Positions 26,979 through 35,270 of a stretch of 64,000 bases of DNA are shown one piece after another (positions within the stretch are counted from its first letter, which is position 1; every line of letters begins with the position of its first letter). Origin of the DNA: Clostridiales bacterium (lineage in GTDB: Bacteria; Bacillota; Clostridia; Lachnospirales; Lachnospiraceae); assembly GCA_015655075.1 (NCBI GenBank), contig JAATFT010000091.1:62001-126000 (forward strand). Direction: 5' to 3'. The position numbers were made by a program, and so were the translations under genes. The notes under the pieces are model-generated. The model was not told the DNA's origin, made no database searches, and worked only from the letters and a program-made list of their open reading frames with translations.

Positions 26979-27848
26979 ATGGATGAGAAGAAAAAGGCTA
27001 TTGTCAGCGGGGGAGGAAGAGGAATTGGTGCAGGTATTTCTTTAAAGCTTGCCGAAGAAGGGTATGATGTCGCTATCAGCTATGCGAATAATTCCGAAAG
27101 TGCAGAGAAAACAGCCAGTATAATGAAGGAACAATACGGAAGGCAATGCTACATATTCCAGTCTTTTTTTGAGGAAGAAGGAGCCGCTGAAACATTTGTT
27201 CATGAAGCAATAAAAAAATTGGGGGGACTGGATTTACTTGTCAATAATGCAATTAGACCAGGCCTTGGGGCAAGCCTTCTGGATATCGATACGGATGAAT
27301 TGGATAAGTTAATGAGGACCGACTTAAGAGCAACTATTTTATGTTCAAGGGAAGCGGCAAGATATATGGCAAAATACCAAATTAAGGGAAATATAATTAT
27401 GATTTCATCTATGCGCGCAGAAAGAGCTATGCCTAATGCCGGCTTATACAGCGGTTTTAAGGCAGGGATTAATCAAATGGCTAAATGTTTTTGCTTAGAT
27501 CTTGCCCCCTTTGGTATCCGTGTAAATTCGATTGAGCCTGGAGCCATTGCTGTAAGAACAAAGGAGGAATTATTGGCATCAGGTATGAAAAAGGAACTGG
27601 TTGAGGCAAAGGAAAAATTTTCAGAAAGAATTCCTCTGGGACGAAAGGGAAGTCCTGCAGATATTGCAGAAGCAGTTGCTTTTCTGGCATCAGATAAGGC
27701 GGGCTATATTACTGGTTCCACCTTACTGGTTGATGGAGGATTGACGATACCGGGCTTCCCTGAGAGGGTGGGAGAACCAGGTACCGATGCATATAGTTGG
27801 GGATATATAAAAAAGAAAAGTGAATGGAAATGGTCTGATAACTATTAG
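26979..27848 (+). CDS. Short-chain dehydrogenase/reductase (sugar or sugar-acid dehydrogenase)
   Basis: This cytoplasmic NAD(P)-dependent oxidoreductase of 289 residues has the cofactor motif SGGGRGIGAG at residues 9-18, LVNNA near residue 87, the catalytic Ser in MISSMRAERA and the YSGFK (YxxxK) pair. The C-terminal GSTLLVDGGLTIPG is standard. It is followed by a lactonase and a HpcH-type aldolase, so it probably oxidises a free sugar to its lactone as the first step of a non-phosphorylating route. The sugar could be a deoxy sugar such as fucose or rhamnose; that is inference. A dehydratase gene expected for this route is not present. Confidence 0.92.
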   Translation: MDEKKKAIVSGGGRGIGAGISLKLAEEGYDVAISYANNSESAEKTASIMKEQYGRQCYIFQSFFEEEGAAETFVHEAIKKLGGLDLLVNNAIRPGLGASLLDIDTDELDKLMRTDLRATILCSREAARYMAKYQIKGNIIMISSMRAERAMPNAGLYSGFKAGINQMAKCFCLDLAPFGIRVNSIEPGAIAVRTKEELLASGMKKELVEAKEKFSERIPLGRKGSPADIAEAVAFLASDKAGYITGSTLLVDGGLTIPGFPERVGEPGTDAYSWGYIKKKSEWKWSDNY

Positions 27849-27864
27849 AAAAAGAGGGATAATA

Positions 27865-28941
27865 ATGTATTTATTGTTTGTTGGAACTTATACCGGCGGA
27901 GATAACAGTGATTCTCCAATTACCGGAAGCAAAGGCATTTATTCGTTTCGTATGGATGAAAAAACGGAGAGCCTGTTAGAAAACGGGGTATATGGTAACC
28001 ATGAGGTAGACCCTGGTTTTTTAGCGGCAAAGGGAAAGCTGCTTTTTGCTGAAAATGAAAGAAAAGATATAGGGATTATACGTTCATTCATTATTAATTC
28101 TAATGGTAGCCTGACATTCGCAGATGAGATTGGAGCTAAAGGTTCAAAATGCGCGCACGTTTGTCTGGACAAAGAAGAAAACTATGTTGTAGGCGCTGTT
28201 TATGCAAGTGGTAATGTACTGGTTGCAAAATATAATTCAGAAGGTAAATTATCATTAAAAGACAATGTATTTCATCATGGCAGGAGTATAATTCCAAACC
28301 GACAGAAGGGAGCGCATGCGCATTCGGCTAGTTTTTCTCCAGATGGTAAGGAGATCTTTGTACCTGATTTAGGTATGGATAAGATTGTTAATTACAAATT
28401 TGACAGAGAGAATGGAAAGTTATGCCTTAATGAACTGCAGCCTTACATTGGTACAGATGCTGGAGAAGGGCCCAGACATATACGTTTTCATCCAAATAAT
28501 AAATTTGCATATTTGTTGACGGAGATAGGAAACAATATATATGTGTACAGTTACTTAACAGAAACAAGAACTTTAAAACAAATACAAAAAGTACATGTTT
28601 TGCCCAAAGATTTTCAAGGAACCAGTTATGCAGCGGAACTTATTATTTCATCGGATGGTCAAAACCTTTATTCCTCTAATAGAGGACACGATACCATCAG
28701 TGCATTTCACATTGATGATAAGACAGGGATACTCCTCCTTATTGGGCATTACCATTCTGGCGGATGTGGACCCAGGCATATTTGCTTCGGGGTTGACGAA
28801 AAATATATCGTGTCGGCAAATAAGGATTCTAATAATGTTTGCCAAATAAAACGAAATGTAAAAACTGGTGAACTCTTAAACGTTGTGGACGATGTATTTG
28901 TTCCATCACCGGCTTGTATTTTAATGACTGAAACAGAGTAA
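27865..28941 (+). CDS. Beta-propeller lactonase (6-phosphogluconolactonase family)
   Basis: This 358-residue lactonase probably opens the sugar lactone formed by the preceding dehydrogenase. The family pattern of repeated blades is clear: LFVGTYTGG at the start, HAHSASFSPDGKEIFVPDLG in the middle, GEGPRHIRFHPNNKFAYLLTE, then SSNRGHDTISAFHID and GCGPRHICFGVDEKYIVSANKDSN. The ATG at 27865 has AGAGGG 7 nt upstream; the track start at 27820 overlaps the SDR gene. A truncated relative occurs at 23.8 kb, so this locus once held two copies. There is no signal peptide. Confidence 0.9.
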   Translation: MYLLFVGTYTGGDNSDSPITGSKGIYSFRMDEKTESLLENGVYGNHEVDPGFLAAKGKLLFAENERKDIGIIRSFIINSNGSLTFADEIGAKGSKCAHVCLDKEENYVVGAVYASGNVLVAKYNSEGKLSLKDNVFHHGRSIIPNRQKGAHAHSASFSPDGKEIFVPDLGMDKIVNYKFDRENGKLCLNELQPYIGTDAGEGPRHIRFHPNNKFAYLLTEIGNNIYVYSYLTETRTLKQIQKVHVLPKDFQGTSYAAELIISSDGQNLYSSNRGHDTISAFHIDDKTGILLLIGHYHSGGCGPRHICFGVDEKYIVSANKDSNNVCQIKRNVKTGELLNVVDDVFVPSPACILMTETE

Positions 28942-28952
28942 GAAGTGAGAAG

Positions 28953-29711
28953 ATGATTAATAATATAATTAAAAAGAAAATCAAAAATAATCAGGAAATT
29001 ATTTGCGCTTTTATGAGAATTCCCGAACCAACTGTAGCCGAGGCTTTGGCTTTGGGGGGTGTGGAGATGATTGTTATTGACAATGAGCATTATATATTTA
29101 ATGAAGAAAGTATTGTTAATATAATCAGAGCGGCGGAATTATATGGAAGTACGTGCCTGGTCCGCGTGACAAAGGTTGATAGGGGTAGAATTTGCAGGCT
29201 TTTGGATGCAGGGGCCGGTGGTATCCTGCTGGCAGATGCAAGGGACTCTTCGCAAGTGATAGAGTTGGTGCAGGCAGTAAAGTATTTTCCGGAAGGAAAC
29301 CGAGGAGTAAGCACTGATTCGCGAAATACTCATTATGGATCTGCAATTAACGATTTGGCAAAGTTTCCAAGTCAGCAAAATCAGAATACTATAATTGGGG
29401 TGATCGTAGAAACAGAAACTGCAGTAGCTGATTTGGAATCCATTCTAAATATTCCCGAGTTGGATTTTGTGTCAGTTGGTACGATGGATTTGACATACGC
29501 CCGCAAAGTGCCTGGAGATCTCCTACATCCCAAAGTTCAGAAATTAAAGGATGATATTTATAAAAAAATTATAAATTCAGGTAAAGTTGCCTTAGATAAG
29601 GCCTTTACAAAAACAGAAGTAGAAATGGCACGTAATAGAGGCATAACATGTCTGTATGTGGCATCAGACATGTTATTAATTAGAAATGGCCTGAAACAGG
29701 TAATGGATTAA
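28953..29711 (+). CDS. HpcH/HpaI-family aldolase
   Basis: This cytoplasmic, metal-dependent class II aldolase of 252 residues splits a 2-keto-3-deoxy acid into pyruvate and an aldehyde. Family motifs are CAFMRIPEPTVAEALALGGVE, VIDNEHYIFN, RVTKVDRGRICRLLDAGAGGI and VIVETETAVADLESI, with the likely metal-binding Glu in VETET and Asp in SVGTMDLTY. It is the last gene of the unit and would complete a dehydrogenase-lactonase-aldolase route. Relatives cleave 2-keto-3-deoxy-L-rhamnonate or 4-hydroxy-2-oxoheptanedioate, so the exact substrate is open. Confidence 0.9.
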   Translation: MINNIIKKKIKNNQEIICAFMRIPEPTVAEALALGGVEMIVIDNEHYIFNEESIVNIIRAAELYGSTCLVRVTKVDRGRICRLLDAGAGGILLADARDSSQVIELVQAVKYFPEGNRGVSTDSRNTHYGSAINDLAKFPSQQNQNTIIGVIVETETAVADLESILNIPELDFVSVGTMDLTYARKVPGDLLHPKVQKLKDDIYKKIINSGKVALDKAFTKTEVEMARNRGITCLYVASDMLLIRNGLKQVMD

Positions 29712-29735
29712 AGTTTATAATCTAAGAAATACAAT

Positions 29736-30632
29736 TTATATTTCCTCCCGAGACGGGATTGACGATTGCGCTCCCTTTCTTGTTACTGCTATGGAAGCGA
29801 CCCGTTGTCCAAAATGAATTGCTTCAACAATTGTACGGCCCTCGGATAAAGCTGCCGCCATTCCCGCAATAAACGAATCCCCCGCGGCAGTTGTGTCCAC
29901 TACTGTCACCTGAATTCCGGGAAATAATTCCTGAATGCCATTATCTAAATCTGCATAGATACCTTTTTCTCCCAAGGAAAGAAGAACATTTTTTACCCCC
30001 TTATGTCTTAAACATTTACATATTTGTACATAGTCCGTACTATCCATACCTGTCAATATACCGGCTTCGGTTTCATTTGGTTTCAGAATATCCACGCATT
30101 CTAAAATATCATTTTCTAACAAAACAGCAGGCGCCGGATCTAAAATAATACATTTTCCTAACTTTTTTGCAATTTTCACAACATATTTTACTGTTTCAAC
30201 CGGTATCTCCAGCTGCAGTATTATTATTTCCGCAGCTTTTATAAAATCCATATTTTCATCAATATATGATTTATCAACTTTATCATTTGCTCCGGGAATT
30301 ACGGTAATACTGTTGTTTCCTTTCCTGTCAACAATTATCCAGGCCGTTCCGCTATTTATTCCATCGTATTTACGAATACGGCTTGTATCAACACCAACGG
30401 ACATTAAATTGTTTAAAATATATTTTCCCGAGTCATCTTTACCCACTGCCCCCAGCATTGATACAATTCCTCCTAATTTCGCAATTGAATACGCCTGGTT
30501 TGCACCTTTTCCGCCCGGTACTTTACTTATGTCCCCCGCTAAAATGGTTTCACCGGTTACCGGAATATGATCCGCATTTACAACCTGGTCCATATTTAAA
30601 CTTCCTATAACAACTATCTTTTTCATTTTCAC
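29736..30632 (-). CDS. rbsK: Ribokinase-type PfkB sugar kinase
   Basis: This ATP-dependent kinase of about 298 residues probably phosphorylates ribose or a similar pentose. The first signature is KVPGGKGANQAYSIAKLGG near residue 40 and the second is DTTAAGDSFIAGMAAALSEG near residue 250, with the catalytic Asp in AAGDSF. SLNMDQVV near the N-terminus is the ribokinase substrate loop. The start may be the GTG at 30632, spaced 6 nt from GAGG, or the ATG two codons later. It converges with the aldolase gene and stands alone downstream of decayed kinase fragments. Confidence 0.9.
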   Translation of the reverse strand: MKMKKIVVIGSLNMDQVVNADHIPVTGETILAGDISKVPGGKGANQAYSIAKLGGIVSMLGAVGKDDSGKYILNNLMSVGVDTSRIRKYDGINSGTAWIIVDRKGNNSITVIPGANDKVDKSYIDENMDFIKAAEIIILQLEIPVETVKYVVKIAKKLGKCIILDPAPAVLLENDILECVDILKPNETEAGILTGMDSTDYVQICKCLRHKGVKNVLLSLGEKGIYADLDNGIQELFPGIQVTVVDTTAAGDSFIAGMAAALSEGRTIVEAIHFGQRVASIAVTRKGAQSSIPSREEI

Positions 30633-31053
30633 ACCATACCTCGCTTATGCCGTTTTCAGTATCAAATATTCTGTCAGTAAATCCTTGAAAATTTACCAGA
30701 TGCCGTGAAAAACTATGCGCACCAATTTCTGAAAGCATTCTTATCCCTACATAATAGTTTATCTTCCATATTTTCTTCAACAAAAGCTTACGCTGCTTAA
30801 AAGTAACTCCAACTTCCTTATCAAAACATTCCAAATAATGAAACATCTCATGTGCCAGAAATAATTGCTTAATTTTATCAAACTCTTTTGTATTTAATAC
30901 CTCGCTGTTAGGTCTGATAAAATTTTCAATAATACAGTTTTTATTTAGGATTATTTCATTTCTGTTTTTATAAAACTCACTGAAAATCTGCCTTGCACCG
31001 TCTTCGCGAATCTGCACATTAATTTTGTATTTGGACTGGAAAGCGCTTACCAT
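30550..31053 (-). pseudogene. Fragment of an HExxH metalloprotease-like protein
   Basis: The central 120 codons look like a real protein: FLAHEMFHYLE is an HExxH zinc-binding motif, and SEIGAHSFSRHL further on could supply the third ligand. Such small HExxH proteins recur in clostridial genomes, but I know of no assigned function. Both ends look foreign: the first codons read backwards through an FGGY kinase fragment, and the last 28 codons overlap the start of the ribokinase gene in another frame. I regard it as a truncated remnant rather than a complete gene. Confidence 0.55.
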
Positions 31054-31310
31054 TGATGGATTCGTCAGGCTTAAAATGACCGGGGTTGCTGCTATGAGTT
31101 ATTCAACAGATGTCTTTTTGGTGTGGCATACAATATTATGGAAAAGAAATATGACCAAGGCATTTTAAAAATAATGGGCATTCGCGAAGATATCATGCCT
31201 GATATGTATCCTTGTGAAAAAATTGTCGGAGAGCTTACAAAGGAAGGTGCGAAAGCAACCGGATTGGTATCTGGAATACCGGTCTGTGCGGGACAAATAG
31301 ACTGTAATAC
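31031..31310 (+). pseudogene. FGGY sugar kinase fragment with frameshift
   Basis: Two frames together give the central part of an FGGY carbohydrate kinase: GFVRLKMTGVAAMSYSTD, then after a frameshift near 31110 AYNIMEKKYDQGILKIMGI, MYPCEKIVGELTKEGAKATGL and GIPVCAGQIDC. The N-terminal third and the C-terminal ATP-binding part are missing. It abuts a minus-strand HExxH fragment on the left and a minus-strand PfkB fragment on the right, so at least two rearrangements occurred. It may be a xylulokinase- or fuculokinase-like enzyme. Confidence 0.8.
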
Positions 31311-31396
31311 CGGATCAAAGTTTCACCTGGTTATACAATATGGGGAACGGAATAGACAAAATCTAAATTTAACGAGCCAAAATTTAATACTTTCAA
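31308..31396 (-). pseudogene. N-terminal fragment of a second PfkB (ribokinase-like) gene
   Basis: Read on the minus strand from a TTG at 31396 behind GGAGGG, the codons give MKVLNFGSLNLDFVYSVPHIV, an in-frame TAA, then PGETL. This is exactly the start of the PfkB family, where V.PGETL normally follows. The frame then enters the reversed FGGY fragment. Only about 30 codons of some 300 survive. It is too short for the ORF track. Confidence 0.8.
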
Positions 31397-31582
31397 CTGT
31401 TTCCCTCCATTCGAAGGTATTCTTGAACCATAGTATAAAGAATTATAGTGACTATTCAATCACTTCAATACACTCCGTGTGCCGATGCCAGCTATTCAAC
31501 CCACAAATATTCATACAACACCGATACAAGCAAGATTACTTGCATCGGTGTTAATATATGTATATCTTTGTATTATAATCAA
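31397..31582. other. Non-coding spacer with terminator
   Basis: No gene is recognised here. It covers the presumed promoter side of the PfkB fragment and ends with the hairpin at 31517 that follows the DapA-family gene. Confidence 0.5.
31517..31552 (-). terminator. Stem-loop after the DapA-family gene
   Basis: AACACCGAT and ATCGGTGTT pair, with an inner CAAG/CTTG extension, around an 8-nt loop. It lies 31 bp beyond the stop of the minus-strand aldolase gene and is its likely terminator, although the T-run is weak. Confidence 0.6.
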
Positions 31583-32488
31583 TTAGTCCATATCTGCAAG
31601 TAATTTCTCGATTTTCTTCTTATTTGCAGCGTCTAATTCTCCAAGCGGTTTACGGGGTAATCCAACATCTAAACCCTGTGCCTGTAATGTATATTTACAT
31701 ATCTCCTGCCAATGAGGCACTTCGTTTACTTTATCATAGAGGAAATAATCTGTGAATGGTTGAAGATTATATTGTGCCTTAATAGCTGCATCAACATCCT
31801 TAGCGAAACATGCATTTTGAAGGGCTCGGCATTGTTTCGGAAGAATTGCAGGAAATCCTGACAGCCATCCATCAGCTCCAACCAAAAGTCCTTCCAGGGC
31901 TGCATAATCATGCCCATAAAATACCGTCAATTTATCGCCTAAGTGATATTTCAATTCATGAATTCTATTTGGATCACCATGTGCCGATTTTATTGAATTT
32001 ATTGTGCCATCTTCTACCAAGCTAGTTATTTCAGGTACGCTTAATTCATAACCTGCAAACCATGGATTATTATAAACCATAATTCCTACGTCAACTGCCG
32101 CTCTTATATCCCTGAAATGCTGCAATACTGCTTTTTTATGAGGTTTCAAATAAAATGGCAAAATCACCAATAAAGCGTCAGCACCATGCTCTTGTGCAAA
32201 TAGACTCATTTTAATCGTATTGATTGTATCATACCTGCCTGTTCCAACTACAAACGGAATTTGCCCACCTAAAAAACCCGAAATGTGTGCAATGATTTCT
32301 CTTTGTTCTTCCATGTTCATAGCAATATTTTCACCTGTACTGCCACAAATAGAAATAGTTTGCGCTCCGTTGTCGATTAGCCATGTGAGATACTTCTCCA
32401 TCCCTTTCTTGTTGTAAGTCTGATCCTCATTCCAGATAGTCATTGTTGCCGGACAGATACCATAAACTTTTTTTAATCCCTCTCTCAT
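31583..32488 (-). CDS. DapA/NanA-family aldolase (2-keto-acid lyase)
   Basis: This cytoplasmic class I aldolase-type enzyme of 301 residues forms a Schiff base with a 2-keto acid. The family loop GSTGENIAMNMEEQREI near residue 50 is clear, as is the tyrosine segment MVYNNPWFAGYELS; the Schiff-base lysine is probably that in NSIKSAHGD. It belongs to the broad dihydrodipicolinate synthase/N-acetylneuraminate lyase group, whose members also cleave 2-keto-3-deoxy sugar acids. It follows the Liv-type importer by 273 bp and has its own perfect 21-bp palindrome upstream, so it may be separately controlled within one pathway. Confidence 0.88.
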   Translation of the reverse strand: MREGLKKVYGICPATMTIWNEDQTYNKKGMEKYLTWLIDNGAQTISICGSTGENIAMNMEEQREIIAHISGFLGGQIPFVVGTGRYDTINTIKMSLFAQEHGADALLVILPFYLKPHKKAVLQHFRDIRAAVDVGIMVYNNPWFAGYELSVPEITSLVEDGTINSIKSAHGDPNRIHELKYHLGDKLTVFYGHDYAALEGLLVGADGWLSGFPAILPKQCRALQNACFAKDVDAAIKAQYNLQPFTDYFLYDKVNEVPHWQEICKYTLQAQGLDVGLPRKPLGELDAANKKKIEKLLADMD

Positions 32489-32512
32489 AATGTTCGTTCT
32501 CCTTTCAGATGT

Positions 32513-32533
32513 TATCGATAATAATTATCGATA
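32513..32533. promoter_or_regulatory. Perfect 21-bp palindrome before the DapA-family gene
   Basis: TATCGATAATAATTATCGATA is a perfect inverted repeat with a single central base, 25 bp upstream of the start codon and next to the ribosome binding site. Its position is typical of a repressor operator. I could not find a second copy in the window, so the binding protein is unknown. Confidence 0.6.
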
Positions 32534-32569
32534 CTTTTACATTTTGCTGCGTATGCCAGTATTAAAACT

Positions 32570-32589
32570 AAATAAAATATTTTTTATTT
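32570..32589. promoter_or_regulatory. AT-rich 20-mer shared with 38589-38608
   Basis: AAATAAAATATTTTTTATTT occurs here and, in reverse orientation, upstream of the GldA-like gene at 38589-38608. Both copies precede genes of the same presumed pathway. It may be an operator for the GntR regulator or just AT-rich promoter sequence; the evidence is limited to the identity of the two copies. Confidence 0.35.
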
Positions 32590-32761
32590 TTTATTAAATT
32601 TAGAATACCATATTCATTTATTTTTGTCAATAAGTATATCTAAATTTTTTATTTAAAATTTTTATAGTCATTTTATATAAATATCAAAATATTCTATTGC
32701 AATATTTATAACTATTATGGAATCTATCGCTCATTCTATTCGCATGAAACAAAAAATTTTA

Positions 32762-33472
32762 TCATCCTCCCAAATATGCTTTTATAATCGCATCGCTTAC
32801 AATTAATTCATCACTTGAACCAGAGATTCGAATTGATCCGTTTTCCATGACGTAGCAACGGCTAGAAATACTAAGGGCTATATAAGCATTTTGTTCTACG
32901 ACGATAATTGGCATTTTTTTCTCTTTATTAATTCTAACAAAAGTATCAAACACTTCGTCAACAATAACAGGAGCCAGACCTAAAGATGGTTCATCACACA
33001 TCAGTAATTCCGGATCGCTCATTAGGCCTCTGACAATCGCCAACATTTGCTGTTCACCACCACTTAAAGAACCGGCTTTTTGACTTTTACGCTCTCTTAA
33101 CCTTGGAAATAAATCATACATCTCTCCTATTTTGGCTTTCATTTCACTTTTGCTTCTTTTTACACTGTAGCTTCCCATTTCCATATTATCTAAAACCGTC
33201 ATATTCGGGAAAATCTCCCTGCCTTCTGGAATTTGTACAATCCCAGAACGCATAATTAAATGTGTTTTCATAGAGGAAATATCTCTGTCCTTATAAAGTA
33301 TCTCTCCTTTTCTAACAGGCAGAATTCCCATGATGCAATTCATAAGTGTTGTTTTTCCTGCTCCATTGGATCCTATAATTGAAACTATTTCTTGTGGTCC
33401 AACTTCCAGGGAGATATTTTTTAATGCCTGAACATTGCCATAATATGCATCAATTCCTTTTATTTTTAGCAT
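32762..33472 (-). CDS. livF: Liv-type ABC transporter ATPase 2 (LivF)
   Basis: This cytoplasmic ATPase of 236 residues belongs to a branched-chain-amino-acid-type importer. Walker A is GSNGAGKTTLMN, the signature is GSLSGGEQQMLAI and Walker B is LLMCDEPSLGLAP, which is the LivF form. It sits 2 bp after LivG and completes a binding protein-LivH-LivM-LivG-LivF operon. The position beside hydroxy-acid dehydrogenases and a LarA-like racemase suggests that the ligand is an organic acid rather than leucine or valine. Confidence 0.93.
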   Translation of the reverse strand: MLKIKGIDAYYGNVQALKNISLEVGPQEIVSIIGSNGAGKTTLMNCIMGILPVRKGEILYKDRDISSMKTHLIMRSGIVQIPEGREIFPNMTVLDNMEMGSYSVKRSKSEMKAKIGEMYDLFPRLRERKSQKAGSLSGGEQQMLAIVRGLMSDPELLMCDEPSLGLAPVIVDEVFDTFVRINKEKKMPIIVVEQNAYIALSISSRCYVMENGSIRISGSSDELIVSDAIIKAYLGG

Positions 33473-33474
33473 TC

Positions 33475-34269
33475 TTAGACCTCCCCGCTAACTTTTTTCT
33501 TCGTAACATATTTGTTGCCAAGATATGCTTTAATAACTTCTTCATTGTTCTGAACTTCCTTTGGTGTTCCTTCCGCAATTTTACGTCCAAAATTTAGAAC
33601 AGTAATATAATCGCTTATGTTCATAACAACATCCATATTATGTTCAATCAGAAAATAACTGAAGCCTTCCCTATGTGTTTTCGTAATGACTTGTATCAGC
33701 TCGGCACGTTCTGAAGGATTCAACCCGGCAGCCGGTTCATCCAATAGAATTAATATGGGGTCATTCATCATGGCTCTTCCTATTTCAGAAATCTTTTGAC
33801 GTCCGTATGGCAGGTTTTTCATTAATTTATCCTTTAATTCATACATTCCAATCTTATTCAGAATTTCTTCCGCTTTTTCTCTTAATTTTTTTTCTTCTGC
33901 TTTCGAAGCTTTGAAATCGAACACTCCTCGTACTAATCCTAATTTTGCCTGTTCATGGCCTCCAACCATGATATTTTCCAATACCGTCATGCTGGAGAAT
34001 ATTTTAATATTTTGAAATGTACGGCCAATTCCAGACCGTGCAATTTTATAAGTTGGCAGACCGGAAATTATTTTTCCATCGAACTCGACGCTTCCCGATG
34101 TCAAATCGTGTACCCCGGTGATTAAATTTACAGTTGTAGTCTTACCGGCACCATTTGGTCCAATCAAGGAATGAATTGTATTATCTTTCATATCAAAATC
34201 CAAATCATCCACGGCCACTAATCCTTTAAATTTTTTTGTAACATTTGATGCCTTCAATATACTGCTCAT
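33475..34269 (-). CDS. livG: Liv-type ABC transporter ATPase 1 (LivG)
   Basis: This 264-residue ATPase partners with LivF. Walker A is GPNGAGKTTTVN. The LivG-type signature is replaced by NLPYGRQKISEIGRAM, which is normal for LivG, and Walker B is LILLDEPAAGLNPSE. The C-terminal extension seen in LivG (EGTPKEVQNNEEVIKAYLG) is present. Its start overlaps the LivM stop by 4 bp (ATGA), which suggests translational coupling. Confidence 0.93.
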   Translation of the reverse strand: MSSILKASNVTKKFKGLVAVDDLDFDMKDNTIHSLIGPNGAGKTTTVNLITGVHDLTSGSVEFDGKIISGLPTYKIARSGIGRTFQNIKIFSSMTVLENIMVGGHEQAKLGLVRGVFDFKASKAEEKKLREKAEEILNKIGMYELKDKLMKNLPYGRQKISEIGRAMMNDPILILLDEPAAGLNPSERAELIQVITKTHREGFSYFLIEHNMDVVMNISDYITVLNFGRKIAEGTPKEVQNNEEVIKAYLGNKYVTKKKVSGEV

Positions 34270-35258
34270 CTACTCACCGCCTTCCCGTTCTCCGCTCTTT
34301 TATCTGAAATAATATTTATTGTTTTTTTACCCAACCTGACTACGGCATCTACCCAACCGTTCGGAAAGAAAATTGCTCCAAGCAAAACAATGATAGAAAA
34401 AGTAATCAAATAATAATCATCCAAAAATCTTAACATCTCCGGAAGTATAGTTACGATAATCGCACCAAAGATGTTGCCGATAACCGATCCCAGCCCACCA
34501 ATCAATAACATAATTACAAAATTAGTGGACATATCAATTGTAAAAGTAGATGGATTAATGTATCCCATAAAGTGGGCATATAGCGCACCTGCTACCGCAC
34601 CATAAATCGCACAAATCGTAAATGCCTTGATTTTTACATCGGCAATGTCAACACCACTCATTTCAACGGCTTCTGCATTATCACGGAGTGATTTAAACAC
34701 TCGCCCCCATTTTGAATATACAATTCTCCATGCGATAAAAAATCCAAAAGCGGTGATAACAAAAAATAAATAATACATTTTTCCCTGTGTGTCAAACTTG
34801 AATCCAAAAAGGCTGTATGGTTCAATATTTCTCATCCCTTGTGTTCCACCTGTAATGTCAGTTAAGTTGGAAAACATCAATCTTATTACTTCTGCAAATC
34901 CTATGGTGGTCAATGATAGATAGACCCCTTTTACACGTAGGCTAGGATACCCTAGACATTGTCCAATCACCCAACCTACCGCTATCGCAAGAAGCAGGCC
35001 AACCCAAGGAGATATATTGGCATATCTTGTTATTAATGCTGATGCATACGCTCCCAAAGCAAAAATACCTGCCATGCCTAGATTCATCTGACCAGTTAAC
35101 CCAGTAATAAAGTTAAGTCCCAAAACCACAATAGCATTAATTAGAATTCTATTAAAAACCAATAAATAATAATTGTTCTTAACAAAAAGCGGAACGACAA
35201 GAAGGGCTATCAGCAAAATAATTATTTCTGCAATTCTTATTTTCATCTTTTTTGTCAT
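34266..35258 (-). CDS. livM: Liv-type ABC transporter permease 2 (LivM)
   Basis: This membrane permease has 330 residues and eight to ten hydrophobic segments. The stretches GLNFITGLTGQMNLGMAGIFALGAYASAL and DITGGTQGMRNIE are typical of LivM. The cytoplasmic loop SLRDNAEAVEMSGVD contacts the ATPases. It lies 12 bp after LivH and is preceded by AGGGAGGAAC. It would form the heterodimeric channel with LivH. Confidence 0.93.
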   Translation of the reverse strand: MTKKMKIRIAEIIILLIALLVVPLFVKNNYYLLVFNRILINAIVVLGLNFITGLTGQMNLGMAGIFALGAYASALITRYANISPWVGLLLAIAVGWVIGQCLGYPSLRVKGVYLSLTTIGFAEVIRLMFSNLTDITGGTQGMRNIEPYSLFGFKFDTQGKMYYLFFVITAFGFFIAWRIVYSKWGRVFKSLRDNAEAVEMSGVDIADVKIKAFTICAIYGAVAGALYAHFMGYINPSTFTIDMSTNFVIMLLIGGLGSVIGNIFGAIIVTILPEMLRFLDDYYLITFSIIVLLGAIFFPNGWVDAVVRLGKKTINIISDKRAENGKAVSR

Positions 35259-35270
35259 ACTGTTCCTCCC

